Below are positions 7,545 to 14,502 of a stretch of 17,476 nucleotides of DNA, piece by piece. Every line of letters starts with the position of its first letter. Positions within the stretch are counted from its first letter, which is position 1. This DNA comes from Eubacterium sp. Its GTDB lineage: Bacteria > Bacillota_A > Clostridia > Peptostreptococcales > Anaerovoracaceae. The notes below the pieces were generated by a model, which worked only from the letters and a program-made list of their open reading frames with translations, made no database searches and was not told the origin of the DNA. The DNA is taken from positions 1 through 17,476 of the forward strand of contig JAFOML010000023.1 of assembly GCA_017425345.1 (NCBI GenBank), read 5' to 3'. The position numbers and the translations under genes are program-made.

Positions 7545-7573
7545 CGGGCGCCGGATGTCCCCCGCCGCCCGTT
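7543..7573 (+). other. Intercistronic hairpin at the left end of repeat copy 2
   Basis: AACGGGCG (7543-7550) and CGCCCGTT (7566-7573) form a perfect 8-bp stem starting inside the aldolase stop codon and ending inside the 67-bp repeat. No T-tract follows, so it is more likely a transcript-stability or processing element than a terminator. The matching arm of copy 1 would lie outside the window. Confidence 0.6.
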
Positions 7574-7632
7574 GCAGTCGTTCGCTACGTCCTTGACGTG
7601 CGAGCACGCCAGGAGCTACGCTCCGACTTAAA
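7566..7632 (+). repeat. 67-bp structured direct repeat, copy 2
   Basis: This stretch is identical to 12-78. It sits in the 115-bp gap between the aldolase and iron dehydrogenase genes and ends 10 bp before the dehydrogenase ribosome-binding site. It can form GGAGC-TAC-GCTCC (7612-7624) or, as an alternative, a longer stem pairing TCCT (7590-7593) with AGGA (7611-7614) around CGTGC-GA-GCACG. The two structures share bases and cannot coexist. Confidence 0.9.
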
Positions 7633-7659
7633 TTTGATCAACAGAAGGAGATTACAGAT

Positions 7660-8805
7660 ATGGGCTACAATTTCTTTATCAAGAGTAATATTGACTTTGG
7701 AAGAGGCGCGCTGGAAGATCTGGCGGGCATCATCCAGAGATACGGTATGAAGTCTGCTATGATCGTCTATGATGGCGGCGTCAAGGCAGCAGGCATTGCC
7801 GGTAAGGTCGTTGCGCAGGTGGAAAAGGCCGGGATCCCTTACGTGATCTTTGACGGCGTTATTCCGAACCCGACGAACGAAGTCGTTGAGGAAGCTGCTG
7901 CAAAGGCAAAGGAAGCTAAGGTTGACGGATTTGTCGCAGTAGGCGGCGGTTCCAGCATCGACCTTGCCAAGGCAGTTAACGTTCTGATGACAAACCCGGG
8001 AAAGATCGGGGAGTACGGTGGAATGAACATGGTCAAGAATCCGTGCCTGCCGCTGATCGCGATCCCGACAACCGCAGGAACCTCCAGTGAGATCACGAAC
8101 GTCAGCGCTCTGATCGACACCGAGAAGGTCGTGAAGTATGTCGTTATCGACAATAACATCGTTGCTTCCGACGTCATCGCTGACCCGGAACTGACGAGAA
8201 CCGTACCGAAGAGCGTTACCGCTGCTACCGGTATGGATGCGATCACCCACGCAGTTGAGAGCTACATCTCCAACATGGCGACTCCGCTGACAGAGTACAA
8301 TGCGCTGAAGGGACTCAGCATTCTGTACCACAACCTGCCGAAGGCTGTTGCAGACGGAAACGATATGGATGCCAGAGAGCAGATGATGCTCGGCTGCATC
8401 ATCACCGGTTTCAGCTTCTCCAACGCAAACCTGGGACTGGTTCACGGAATCGCTCATACGCTGAGCGCGCACTTTGGTCTTGCTCACGGAATGGCAAATG
8501 CATGCGTGCTGCCGTACGTTATGAGATATAACGCTGAGAGCTGCCCGGAGAAGATGGTCGACCTCGCTAAGGCGATCGGCCTGGAGCCTTCCGGAGATCT
8601 GGAAAAGGATAAGTATCTGCTTGCAGATGCGCTTCTCGACCTGACCAAGAAGCTGGAGATCAAGACGATCGAGCAGCAGGGAATCAAGAGAGAAGATCTC
8701 GACATGCTGGCTGACGATGTTATGAAGGAGCCTGTACTTGGCTTCAACCCGCGTCAGGATATGACGAAGGAAGACATCATTGCCATCATGGAACAGGCAT
8801 ATTAA
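7660..8805 (+). CDS. Iron-containing alcohol dehydrogenase (lactaldehyde reductase/FucO-like)
   Basis: This is a 381-residue group III alcohol dehydrogenase, full length. The NAD-binding GGGSS is at 95-99 and the family signature PTTAGTSSE at 136-144. Metal ligands are D193 and H197 (GMDAITH), H262 (LVHG) and H276 (LAHG), matching those known for FucO. It probably reduces the short aldehyde released by the upstream aldolase to a diol with NADH, balancing redox in fermentation. Related proteins act as 1,3-propanediol, butanol or sulphoacetaldehyde reductases, so the substrate stays open. The start is set by AGAAGGAG 9 bp upstream. It is separated from the aldolase by the structured repeat, while the next gene begins 2 bp after its stop. 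Confidence 0.93.
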   Translation: MGYNFFIKSNIDFGRGALEDLAGIIQRYGMKSAMIVYDGGVKAAGIAGKVVAQVEKAGIPYVIFDGVIPNPTNEVVEEAAAKAKEAKVDGFVAVGGGSSIDLAKAVNVLMTNPGKIGEYGGMNMVKNPCLPLIAIPTTAGTSSEITNVSALIDTEKVVKYVVIDNNIVASDVIADPELTRTVPKSVTAATGMDAITHAVESYISNMATPLTEYNALKGLSILYHNLPKAVADGNDMDAREQMMLGCIITGFSFSNANLGLVHGIAHTLSAHFGLAHGMANACVLPYVMRYNAESCPEKMVDLAKAIGLEPSGDLEKDKYLLADALLDLTKKLEIKTIEQQGIKREDLDMLADDVMKEPVLGFNPRQDMTKEDIIAIMEQAY

Positions 8806-8807
8806 TA

Positions 8808-9974
8808 ATGGATAATACAGGAAGCATCAAGATCCGCGTGGTGGCGACCGTGTTCGCCATCGCGCTGATCAACGGACTACAGCATCTGCTGTCCCCGGTG
8901 CTCTCCTCGGTTCGTGACTACTATCCGGATATCGACGTCAGCCTGGTACAGATGCTGGTTACTGTACCGACCCTGGTCGGAGTGTTTTTCGCACTACTGA
9001 CAGGATGGCTGGCGTTGCATGTCAGTAAGAAGAAAATTTTCTTATTCGCTGCGCTGGTATCCGGCATCACCGGACTGCTGCCCCTGCTTTCGGACAGCTT
9101 CGCACTGCTCTTCGTCTCAAGAGCGCTTTACGGAATGTCGCTGGGCATTGTAGTTTCGCTGGTGACCGCGCTTGTAGCCGACTTCTTTGACGGAGATGAG
9201 CGTGTGCAGATCATGGGCATTCAGGGGGCTTCCGTTGGAGCCGGTATGGTTCTGGTCACGACGCTCGCAGGTTTTATCGGAAGAACAGACTTCCACCACA
9301 CATATTATCTCAGCATTCTGGGATTTATCTCGTTTTTCGCGATCCTGGTCCTTCTGCCTGAGGTTCCGGTTGCGAAACCGGAAAAAGGGGAGAAGAAACA
9401 GATCCGGCTGAACGCCGAAGTGTTCCGGATGGCCGCCTTTATCTTCGCAGAAGGGTTCTTCATCATCATCTACACGACGAACCTTTCCATGCATCTGACA
9501 GGCGCTCTGAAGGGGGATGCGGCGATCGCAGGAACCCTGACCGGAATTTTCTCCGCAAGCCAGATCATCATGGGGATCCTGCTTGGCAGAATCGCGAAAG
9601 TGACGGGAAGATATACGCTTCCGGTCGCGCTGTTTTCGCTGGCAGCCGGATATCTGCTGACCGCGCTGTTCCCGGGATCGATGTCGATCCTGGCAGTAAG
9701 CGCCGTGCTGTGCGGATATTCGCAAAGCGTGTACTGCGCCAAAGCGATGCAGGAGGTCACCACCGTGGTGGATCCGGATTCGACCCCTATGGCGGCATCT
9801 CTGCTGACCTGCTCCCTGATGCTGTCGCAGTTCGTTTCCCCAGTCGTGGTCAATGCGCTGTCCGGTGTTCTGTTCGGATCCGTTACGACCACAGGGGCGT
9901 ACCTGATCGGAAGTGTCGGGGCCGCCGTCGCGGCGTGCGCAGCGGTATTGTGGAAGCGAAACAGTAATATTTAA
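8808..9974 (+). CDS. Major facilitator superfamily transporter
   Basis: This is a 388-residue polytopic membrane protein with about 12 hydrophobic segments in two halves joined by a charged loop (about residues 182-203, PVAKPEKGEKKQIRLN). An MFS-like loop follows the second segment (GWLALHVSKKKI, a variant of the GxLaDrxGRR motif). No substrate motif is recognisable. It begins 2 bp after the alcohol dehydrogenase stop with no good ribosome-binding site, suggesting translational coupling. With an ABC importer encoded next door it may export an end product such as a diol or acid, or take up an alternative form of the substrate. B. subtilis YoaB, also an MFS protein, is encoded beside a similar kinase and dehydrogenase. 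Confidence 0.88.
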   Translation: MDNTGSIKIRVVATVFAIALINGLQHLLSPVLSSVRDYYPDIDVSLVQMLVTVPTLVGVFFALLTGWLALHVSKKKIFLFAALVSGITGLLPLLSDSFALLFVSRALYGMSLGIVVSLVTALVADFFDGDERVQIMGIQGASVGAGMVLVTTLAGFIGRTDFHHTYYLSILGFISFFAILVLLPEVPVAKPEKGEKKQIRLNAEVFRMAAFIFAEGFFIIIYTTNLSMHLTGALKGDAAIAGTLTGIFSASQIIMGILLGRIAKVTGRYTLPVALFSLAAGYLLTALFPGSMSILAVSAVLCGYSQSVYCAKAMQEVTTVVDPDSTPMAASLLTCSLMLSQFVSPVVVNALSGVLFGSVTTTGAYLIGSVGAAVAACAAVLWKRNSNI

Positions 9975-10034
9975 CAATGTATATGTTGGTCTGTAAGGCA
10001 GGCCATTATGGATAGTAAAGAAAGGAATATAACC

Positions 10035-11087
10035 ATGAGAAAAGTTGCAGTTTGTACCCCGCTTCCGGGAGAAGTAATGGATCGCCTGAACAAGGATTGT
10101 GAAGTCGTGATCTGCGGAGAGCTGAAGCACGGAAAAGGAAACGTTACAGAAGAGCAGACTAAAGAAGAGTGCATGGGCTGCGAGATGATCGTTCTCGGTG
10201 ACGAAGTCGCAGGAGCTGACACCATCAAGGCATGGGCAGACGCAGGCATGAAGTTCATCGGCGTTGCTAAGGGAACACCGGTCACCGTAGACTTTGATGC
10301 GATTCAGGCAGCTGGTCTGGAGCTTTCCTACACACCGGGAAGAAACAGAGTCGCAGTAGCAGAATTCTGCATCGCTCTGATGCTGGCAGAGGCCAGAAAG
10401 CTGGCTGCAGCTGCAACCGGACTCCGCATGGGTGAGCATCTGGGCGAGCCGATGGAAGATATCTACGATGTACCGGACGTCAAGAACGTCATTTGGGGAC
10501 CGCTGGATGGAACACATCCGTATGACGATTACGGCATCGGATTCGAACTCTATGGAAAGAAGCTCGGTATTGCCGGTTACGGCGCGATCGGCCGCGAAGT
10601 AGCCGTTCGCTGCAAGGCTTTCGGTATGGAGATCCTGGCTTACGATCCTTTCCTCCCTGCAGAGCGCATTGAGGCTGATGGAGCAAGATCGGTTGATCTG
10701 GATACCATGCTCAGAGAGAGTGACGTCGTCAGCCTGCACCTGCCGGTACTGCCGTCCACCAGAGGCATGGTCAATAAGGACTGGTTCTCCAAGATGAAGC
10801 CGACTGCACTGCTTGTTAATACAGCAAGAGCTGCGGTTATCGACCAGAAAGATTTTGTCGAAGCACTGCAGAACGGCACCATCGGCGGCGCTGCAATCGA
10901 CGTTTACTGGAAGGAGCCGATCCCGGCGAACCATCCGCTGCTGAAGATGAGAAACGTAACGCTGACCCCGCATATCGCCGGACTGACCACAGACGTAGAC
11001 AGCTGGTCCGGAAAGATGATGGGATCTGAGGTACTGGCATATCTGGACGGAGAGCAGAGACAGTATCTGTGGAAGGTAAGAAAGTAA
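10035..11087 (+). CDS. D-2-hydroxyacid dehydrogenase family NAD-dependent oxidoreductase
   Basis: This is a 350-residue cytoplasmic enzyme of the D-isomer-specific 2-hydroxyacid dehydrogenase family. The catalytic Arg, Glu and His are R265 (NTARAAV), E294 (WKEPIP) and H313 (TPHIAG). The nucleotide-binding GYGAIG is at 181-186, with D204 in AYDP indicating NAD preference. An extra segment of about 40 residues (roughly 128-168, rich in Gly, Asp and Pro) precedes the Rossmann domain, making the protein slightly longer than classic members. ATG 10035 is chosen because AAAGGA lies 8 bp upstream and the protein then starts at the first strand (MRKVAVC); ATG 10008 would add nine polar residues. It may interconvert a 2-keto and 2-hydroxy acid, for example a sugar-acid or hydroxypyruvate-type product. 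Its substrate is unknown. Confidence 0.9.
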   Translation: MRKVAVCTPLPGEVMDRLNKDCEVVICGELKHGKGNVTEEQTKEECMGCEMIVLGDEVAGADTIKAWADAGMKFIGVAKGTPVTVDFDAIQAAGLELSYTPGRNRVAVAEFCIALMLAEARKLAAAATGLRMGEHLGEPMEDIYDVPDVKNVIWGPLDGTHPYDDYGIGFELYGKKLGIAGYGAIGREVAVRCKAFGMEILAYDPFLPAERIEADGARSVDLDTMLRESDVVSLHLPVLPSTRGMVNKDWFSKMKPTALLVNTARAAVIDQKDFVEALQNGTIGGAAIDVYWKEPIPANHPLLKMRNVTLTPHIAGLTTDVDSWSGKMMGSEVLAYLDGEQRQYLWKVRK

Positions 11088-11113
11088 TCTATATATAAGA
11101 AAAGGGTTTTATC

Positions 11114-13081
11114 ATGGGCGCGAAGAAATATCCTGGAAAAGAATTATATCCAAATCTGATGAGCCCGCTTCGGATTGGGAACCTCAGACTGAAGAACCGT
11201 ATCATTGCAGCTCCTACGAGCCCTGCAATGATCAGTTCGGAAGGTCATATGACTCCTGCTATGATCGCCTATCTCGGAGAGAAGGCAAAGGGCGGCGCTG
11301 CAGTCGTGACTTACGGGGAGGCCATTGTCCATTCGGCAACGGGAAAATCCCACAATAAACAGCTGCAGCTGGATGCCTACGGTGTCAAGCAGGGGCTCGC
11401 TGAGGCGGCAAGAGCGATCCATAACGGAGGCGCTTATGCCAATATCCAGCTTTCCCACGGCGGAAAGTACGGAGGACTCGCCAGTGTCGGAGGAGACTAC
11501 GGAAAAGAGGGGACTGCGTATGGTCCCAGTGAAGAAGATCTCCCGGAAGGCCATGTGGAAGAGATGCCAAAGGAGATCATTGATGAGATCGTCTGCGCAT
11601 ACGGAAAGGCAGCCCGTCTGGTCAAGGACTGCGGATTCGACATGGTCATGTTCCATGCGGCACACGGATGGCTGTTCTCGCAGTTCCTGTCCCCGGTCAT
11701 GAACCGGAGAACGGACGAGTACGGCGGGAGCTTTGAAAACCGGGCGCGCTTTATGATGGAGGCGCTGCAGGCGGTGAGAGACGCGGTAGGACCGCGTTTC
11801 CCGATCGAGATCCGCCTGTCCGGCGATGATATGTCAGAGAGCGGCCTCAGCATGGAGGAGTGCATTGAAGTCGCTAAGCTGGTAGATGACAAAGTCGATC
11901 TGATCAACGTATCCGTCGGCAACCACGAAGACCCGCAGCTGTTCTGCCGGACCCATCCGTCCTCGTTCTTCGAGCACGGCGTCAACGTCCGCTTTGCAGC
12001 AGAGGTCAGAAAGCATGTCAAAACACCGGTCACCTGCGTTGGCGCGCTGATCGATCCTGCCCAGATGGAGCAGATCATCCGGGACGGGATGGCAGACTGT
12101 GTGGAGATCGGCCGCGGCGAGCTTGCTGATCCGTACATTGCCAAAAAGGCGCTCTGCGGACTTGCAGAGGATATCACGCCCTGCATCCGCTGCTATGAGT
12201 GTTTTGCGGAAACCGGTCAGAGCGAGACTCTGAAGTGCACCGTTAATCCGGTCACCGGCCAGGAGATGTACCAGAAAGAGATCCGCCCGGCGGAGGAAAG
12301 CAAGCGCGTTCTGATCGCAGGCGGCGGCCCTGCGGGCATGGAAGCAGCGATCGTCTGCGCGGCCCGCGGTCATCGGGTCACGCTGGTGGATAAGGCAGAT
12401 AAGCTGGGTGGAAACCTCCATCCTGCCGGAGCAGCCTGGTTCAAGGAAGATATTCAGAGACTCTGTGAGGTTCTGATCGCCCGCGTGGAGAGATCCGGCG
12501 CAGAGGTGATCCTGAATACAGAAGTGACGCCGGAATACGTCCGCGAGATGGATCCGGACGCGCTGATCGTCGCAATCGGTTCAAACGAGCTGAGACCGCC
12601 AATCCCGGGCATGGATTCCGACAAGGTCGTTATGGCGATCGAAGCGGAGCTGCATCCGGAGAAGCTGGGTCATAAGGTCGCGATCATGGGCGGAGGCCTG
12701 GTAGGAAGTGAAGCTGCCATCGCGTTCCACGATGAAGGTCACGAAGTGGCGATCATCGAGATGAAAGGCGCGGTTGCAGAAGAGGTCAACTCCTTCTACC
12801 GCGGCGGACTTCTGCCGCAGATCGAGAGATCCGCGGAGATCTACACCGGAACGATGGTCAAGGAGATCACACCGGAAGGCGTGCGCTGCGTAAGAGACGG
12901 CGAAGAGATCCTGATCGAAGCAGATACCGTAGTCTGCGCGCTGGGATTCCGCGCGCCGTATGATCTGACGGATAAGCTGTGCGAGACTTGCGATGAGAGC
13001 TATATCATCGGAGACTGCAATAACGTCGGAAAGATTTATCAGGCAGTCAGCGGCGGATATTACACAGCGTCCCGCATTTAA
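11114..13081 (+). CDS. NADH:flavin oxidoreductase / 2,4-dienoyl-CoA reductase-like ene-reductase
   Basis: This is a 655-residue three-domain flavoprotein of the type seen in 2,4-dienoyl-CoA reductase, clostridial enoate reductase, trimethylamine dehydrogenase and BaiCD/BaiH. An FMN barrel of the Old Yellow Enzyme family (about 10-350) contains HAAHG (181-185) and NRRTDEYGGSFENR. A 4Fe-4S site is formed by C357, C360, C363 and C375; its C-x2-C-x2-C-x11-C spacing is one residue shorter than the C-x2-C-x3-C-x11-C usual in dienoyl-CoA reductase. An FAD domain has GGGPAG (403-408), and an NAD(P)H domain GGGLVG (526-531) with E549, suggesting NADH. It should reduce an activated C=C bond in the cytoplasm. 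It is last in the operon, with AAAAGGG ahead of its ATG. The substrate is unknown. Confidence 0.92.
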   Translation: MGAKKYPGKELYPNLMSPLRIGNLRLKNRIIAAPTSPAMISSEGHMTPAMIAYLGEKAKGGAAVVTYGEAIVHSATGKSHNKQLQLDAYGVKQGLAEAARAIHNGGAYANIQLSHGGKYGGLASVGGDYGKEGTAYGPSEEDLPEGHVEEMPKEIIDEIVCAYGKAARLVKDCGFDMVMFHAAHGWLFSQFLSPVMNRRTDEYGGSFENRARFMMEALQAVRDAVGPRFPIEIRLSGDDMSESGLSMEECIEVAKLVDDKVDLINVSVGNHEDPQLFCRTHPSSFFEHGVNVRFAAEVRKHVKTPVTCVGALIDPAQMEQIIRDGMADCVEIGRGELADPYIAKKALCGLAEDITPCIRCYECFAETGQSETLKCTVNPVTGQEMYQKEIRPAEESKRVLIAGGGPAGMEAAIVCAARGHRVTLVDKADKLGGNLHPAGAAWFKEDIQRLCEVLIARVERSGAEVILNTEVTPEYVREMDPDALIVAIGSNELRPPIPGMDSDKVVMAIEAELHPEKLGHKVAIMGGGLVGSEAAIAFHDEGHEVAIIEMKGAVAEEVNSFYRGGLLPQIERSAEIYTGTMVKEITPEGVRCVRDGEEILIEADTVVCALGFRAPYDLTDKLCETCDESYIIGDCNNVGKIYQAVSGGYYTASRI

Positions 13082-13110
13082 CTGTATTTCAGTCCGGATT
13101 ATTCCTCTTT

Positions 13111-13130
13111 TTGCCGTTACAAAGCGGAAA
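13111..13130 (+). promoter_or_regulatory. Predicted operator C (dyad TTKCCK-N8-MGGMAA)
   Basis: The site is TTGCCGTTACAAAGCGGAAA. It differs from operator B only at three central positions, though about 10 kb separate them, and lies 8 bp upstream of the strong -35 of the ABC operon. The surrounding CCTCTTT and AAAAAGG extend the symmetry. Confidence 0.75.
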
Positions 13131-13138
13131 AAGGTAGG

Positions 13139-13167
13139 TTGAGATGGAATTGTCTGATAACTATAAT
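13139..13167 (+). promoter_or_regulatory. Promoter of the ABC transporter operon
   Basis: TTGAGA (13139-13144), 17 bp, TATAAT (13162-13167). This is the best sigma-70-type promoter in the window, 11 of 12 consensus bases. It anchors the operator-to-promoter spacing used to read the weaker promoters. Confidence 0.82.
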
Positions 13168-13183
13168 CGTATTAGCTAGTCAA

Positions 13184-13224
13184 GAGAGACTATACCCGGA
13201 TGCCGGCCTGGGAAGGTCACTCTC
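13184..13224 (+). other. Possible structured leader of the binding-protein mRNA
   Basis: In the leader of about 95 nt, GAGAG (13184-13188) can pair with CTCTC (13220-13224), enclosing CCGG-ATG-CCGG (13196-13206) and a possible CCC/GGG pairing. It matches no riboswitch I recognise. It may be only a 5' stabilising structure for a highly expressed gene. Confidence 0.3.
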
Positions 13225-13270
13225 GACAAATAATCTAAAGAAAGTTAAATAGTATTAGGAGGCTTAAGAA

Positions 13271-14419
13271 ATGAAGAAGAAATTACTGGGAATCATTCTG
13301 TGTCTCGCAGTTGCCATGGTAGTTATGGCAGGATGCGGCGGCAGCTCCGAAGAACCTGCTGCTTCTGCTGCTGGCGGCAGTGCTGCTGGTGATGCTGCAG
13401 GCGCAAGCTACACCATCGGTTACAACAACTTTGGTGTTGGTGCTTATCCGCTTGACCTGAATGAGAAAGAAACAACTTATGCTATCGAGACCGCTGGCTC
13501 TCAGATAAAGGTTGCTAACGACAACTTCACCGTAGATAACGTAATCACTGACGTTAAGAACCTGATCTCCTCCAACGTTGACGGAGTCGTAGTATGGTGT
13601 GCTGCTGACACTCTTTACAACTCCCTGAACGACCTGATGCTGGACGCTAAGATGCCGTTCGCTCTGGGCGACAAGTATCCGACAAGTGAAGATACTATTG
13701 CTAAGTTCCAGGAGAACGAGTTCTTCGCAGGCGCTGTTTCCACCGACGATACCATCACTGGTGCTAACATGGCTGAGCGCGCATGGGAAGATGGACACAA
13801 GACTGCTCTGATCGTTGCTGCTGCACAGGGCGACACCAACCACGACGCAAGAGTTAAGGGCTTCACCGAGAAGTTCGAAGAGCTCGGCGGAAAGGTTCTG
13901 GGAACCGTACGCTGCGCAGATCCTTCTGAGGCTGTTCAGAAGTCCGGCGACCTGCTGGCTGCACACAAAGACGCTGATTGCCTGTATGGCTCCGGCGGTG
14001 ACTACTCCATCGGTGCTCTGAGCGCTATGGAATCCGCAGGCGTTGAGATGCCGGTTTACGGAACAGACGTTGACCCGAACGTCATCCAGGGCATCAAGGA
14101 CGGAAAGATCTCCGCTGCTACCGGTGCTGCAGGAACTTACTGCGGAACCTTCGCAGCTCTGCTGCTGATCAACTACCTCGATGGACATCCGATCCTGAAC
14201 GAGGATGGAAAAGCTCCGGCAACCAAGGGCGTTAAGACCATCATGATCACCAAGGACAACGTTGATGACTTTGAAGAGTACTGGATCAACAACGAGATCT
14301 TCTCTGAGGAAGAGCTCCAGAGCCTGCTGTACAGATACAACGAGAACGTTACCTGGGCAGACTATGAGAAGATGATCGACGAGTACAACTTCGAGAACAG
14401 AATGGCGGCTAAGCAGTAA
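13271..14419 (+). CDS. Sugar ABC transporter substrate-binding lipoprotein
   Basis: This is a 382-residue periplasmic-binding-protein-type lipoprotein of the ribose/galactose (type I) family. It has a signal peptide (KKK, then a hydrophobic stretch) and lipobox VMAGC with C22 lipidated, followed by a Ser/Ala/Gly-rich linker to about residue 45. The mature protein starts with a first strand, SYTIGYNNFG, and has two alternating alpha/beta lobes, including DGVVVWCAA and a late-lobe PVYGTDVDP segment typical of RbsB-like proteins. It is anchored outside the cell membrane and delivers substrate to the two permeases. AGGAGG (13257-13262) is 8 bp from the ATG. Codon use is strongly GCT/GTT-biased, and a hairpin follows the gene, both pointing to high expression relative to the membrane subunits. 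The ligand is unknown, probably a pentose, furanose or polyol. Confidence 0.93.
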   Translation: MKKKLLGIILCLAVAMVVMAGCGGSSEEPAASAAGGSAAGDAAGASYTIGYNNFGVGAYPLDLNEKETTYAIETAGSQIKVANDNFTVDNVITDVKNLISSNVDGVVVWCAADTLYNSLNDLMLDAKMPFALGDKYPTSEDTIAKFQENEFFAGAVSTDDTITGANMAERAWEDGHKTALIVAAAQGDTNHDARVKGFTEKFEELGGKVLGTVRCADPSEAVQKSGDLLAAHKDADCLYGSGGDYSIGALSAMESAGVEMPVYGTDVDPNVIQGIKDGKISAATGAAGTYCGTFAALLLINYLDGHPILNEDGKAPATKGVKTIMITKDNVDDFEEYWINNEIFSEEELQSLLYRYNENVTWADYEKMIDEYNFENRMAAKQ

Positions 14420-14456
14420 TCGACTAGTTAAGAAAGCAATCGTGTAAGACATACGT

Positions 14457-14485
14457 ATAGTGGGCTGGATCTTCCAGCCCACTAT
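14457..14485 (+). other. Intercistronic hairpin after the binding-protein gene
   Basis: A perfect 13-bp stem, ATAGTGGGCTGGA (14457-14469) and TCCAGCCCACTAT (14473-14485), closes a TCT loop. The following bases are CAGAAAGAAGG with no T-tract, and the permease ribosome-binding site comes directly after. It probably protects the upstream binding-protein mRNA from 3' decay, so more binding protein than permease is made. Confidence 0.8.
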
Positions 14486-14502
14486 CAGAAAGAAGGTATA
14501 TT

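Noticed and set aside
12..7632. Direct repeats as the ends of a 7.5-kb mobile element or as attachment sites
   Set aside because: No integrase, transposase or terminal inverted repeats lie between or beside them, and both copies sit in similar places just before ribosome-binding sites. A dispersed palindromic repeat is simpler.
6897..8805. Plain L-fucose or L-rhamnose operon (fucA-fucO)
   Set aside because: No fucose or rhamnose isomerase, mutarotase or fucose permease is present, and a zinc polyol dehydrogenase is linked instead. The aldolase and reductase families are too broad to assign the sugar.
9975..10034. SAM (S-box) riboswitch upstream of the hydroxyacid dehydrogenase, as known for yoaDCB
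   Set aside because: The gap is only 60 nt and shows none of the conserved S-box core or a terminator stem.
8808..13081. Bile-acid (bai-like) operon, because an MFS gene and a BaiCD/BaiH-like flavoprotein occur together
   Set aside because: There is no CoA ligase, 7-alpha-dehydratase, CoA transferase or short-chain hydroxysteroid dehydrogenase, and the other genes are sugar-related.
13104..13134. Hairpin-like CCTCTTTTTGCCG / CGGAAAAAGG as a terminator for the upstream operon
   Set aside because: No T-tract follows, the stem is imperfect, and the core is the same dyad found upstream of three other promoters at the same distance from -35. It is better explained as an operator. No convincing terminator was seen after 13081.
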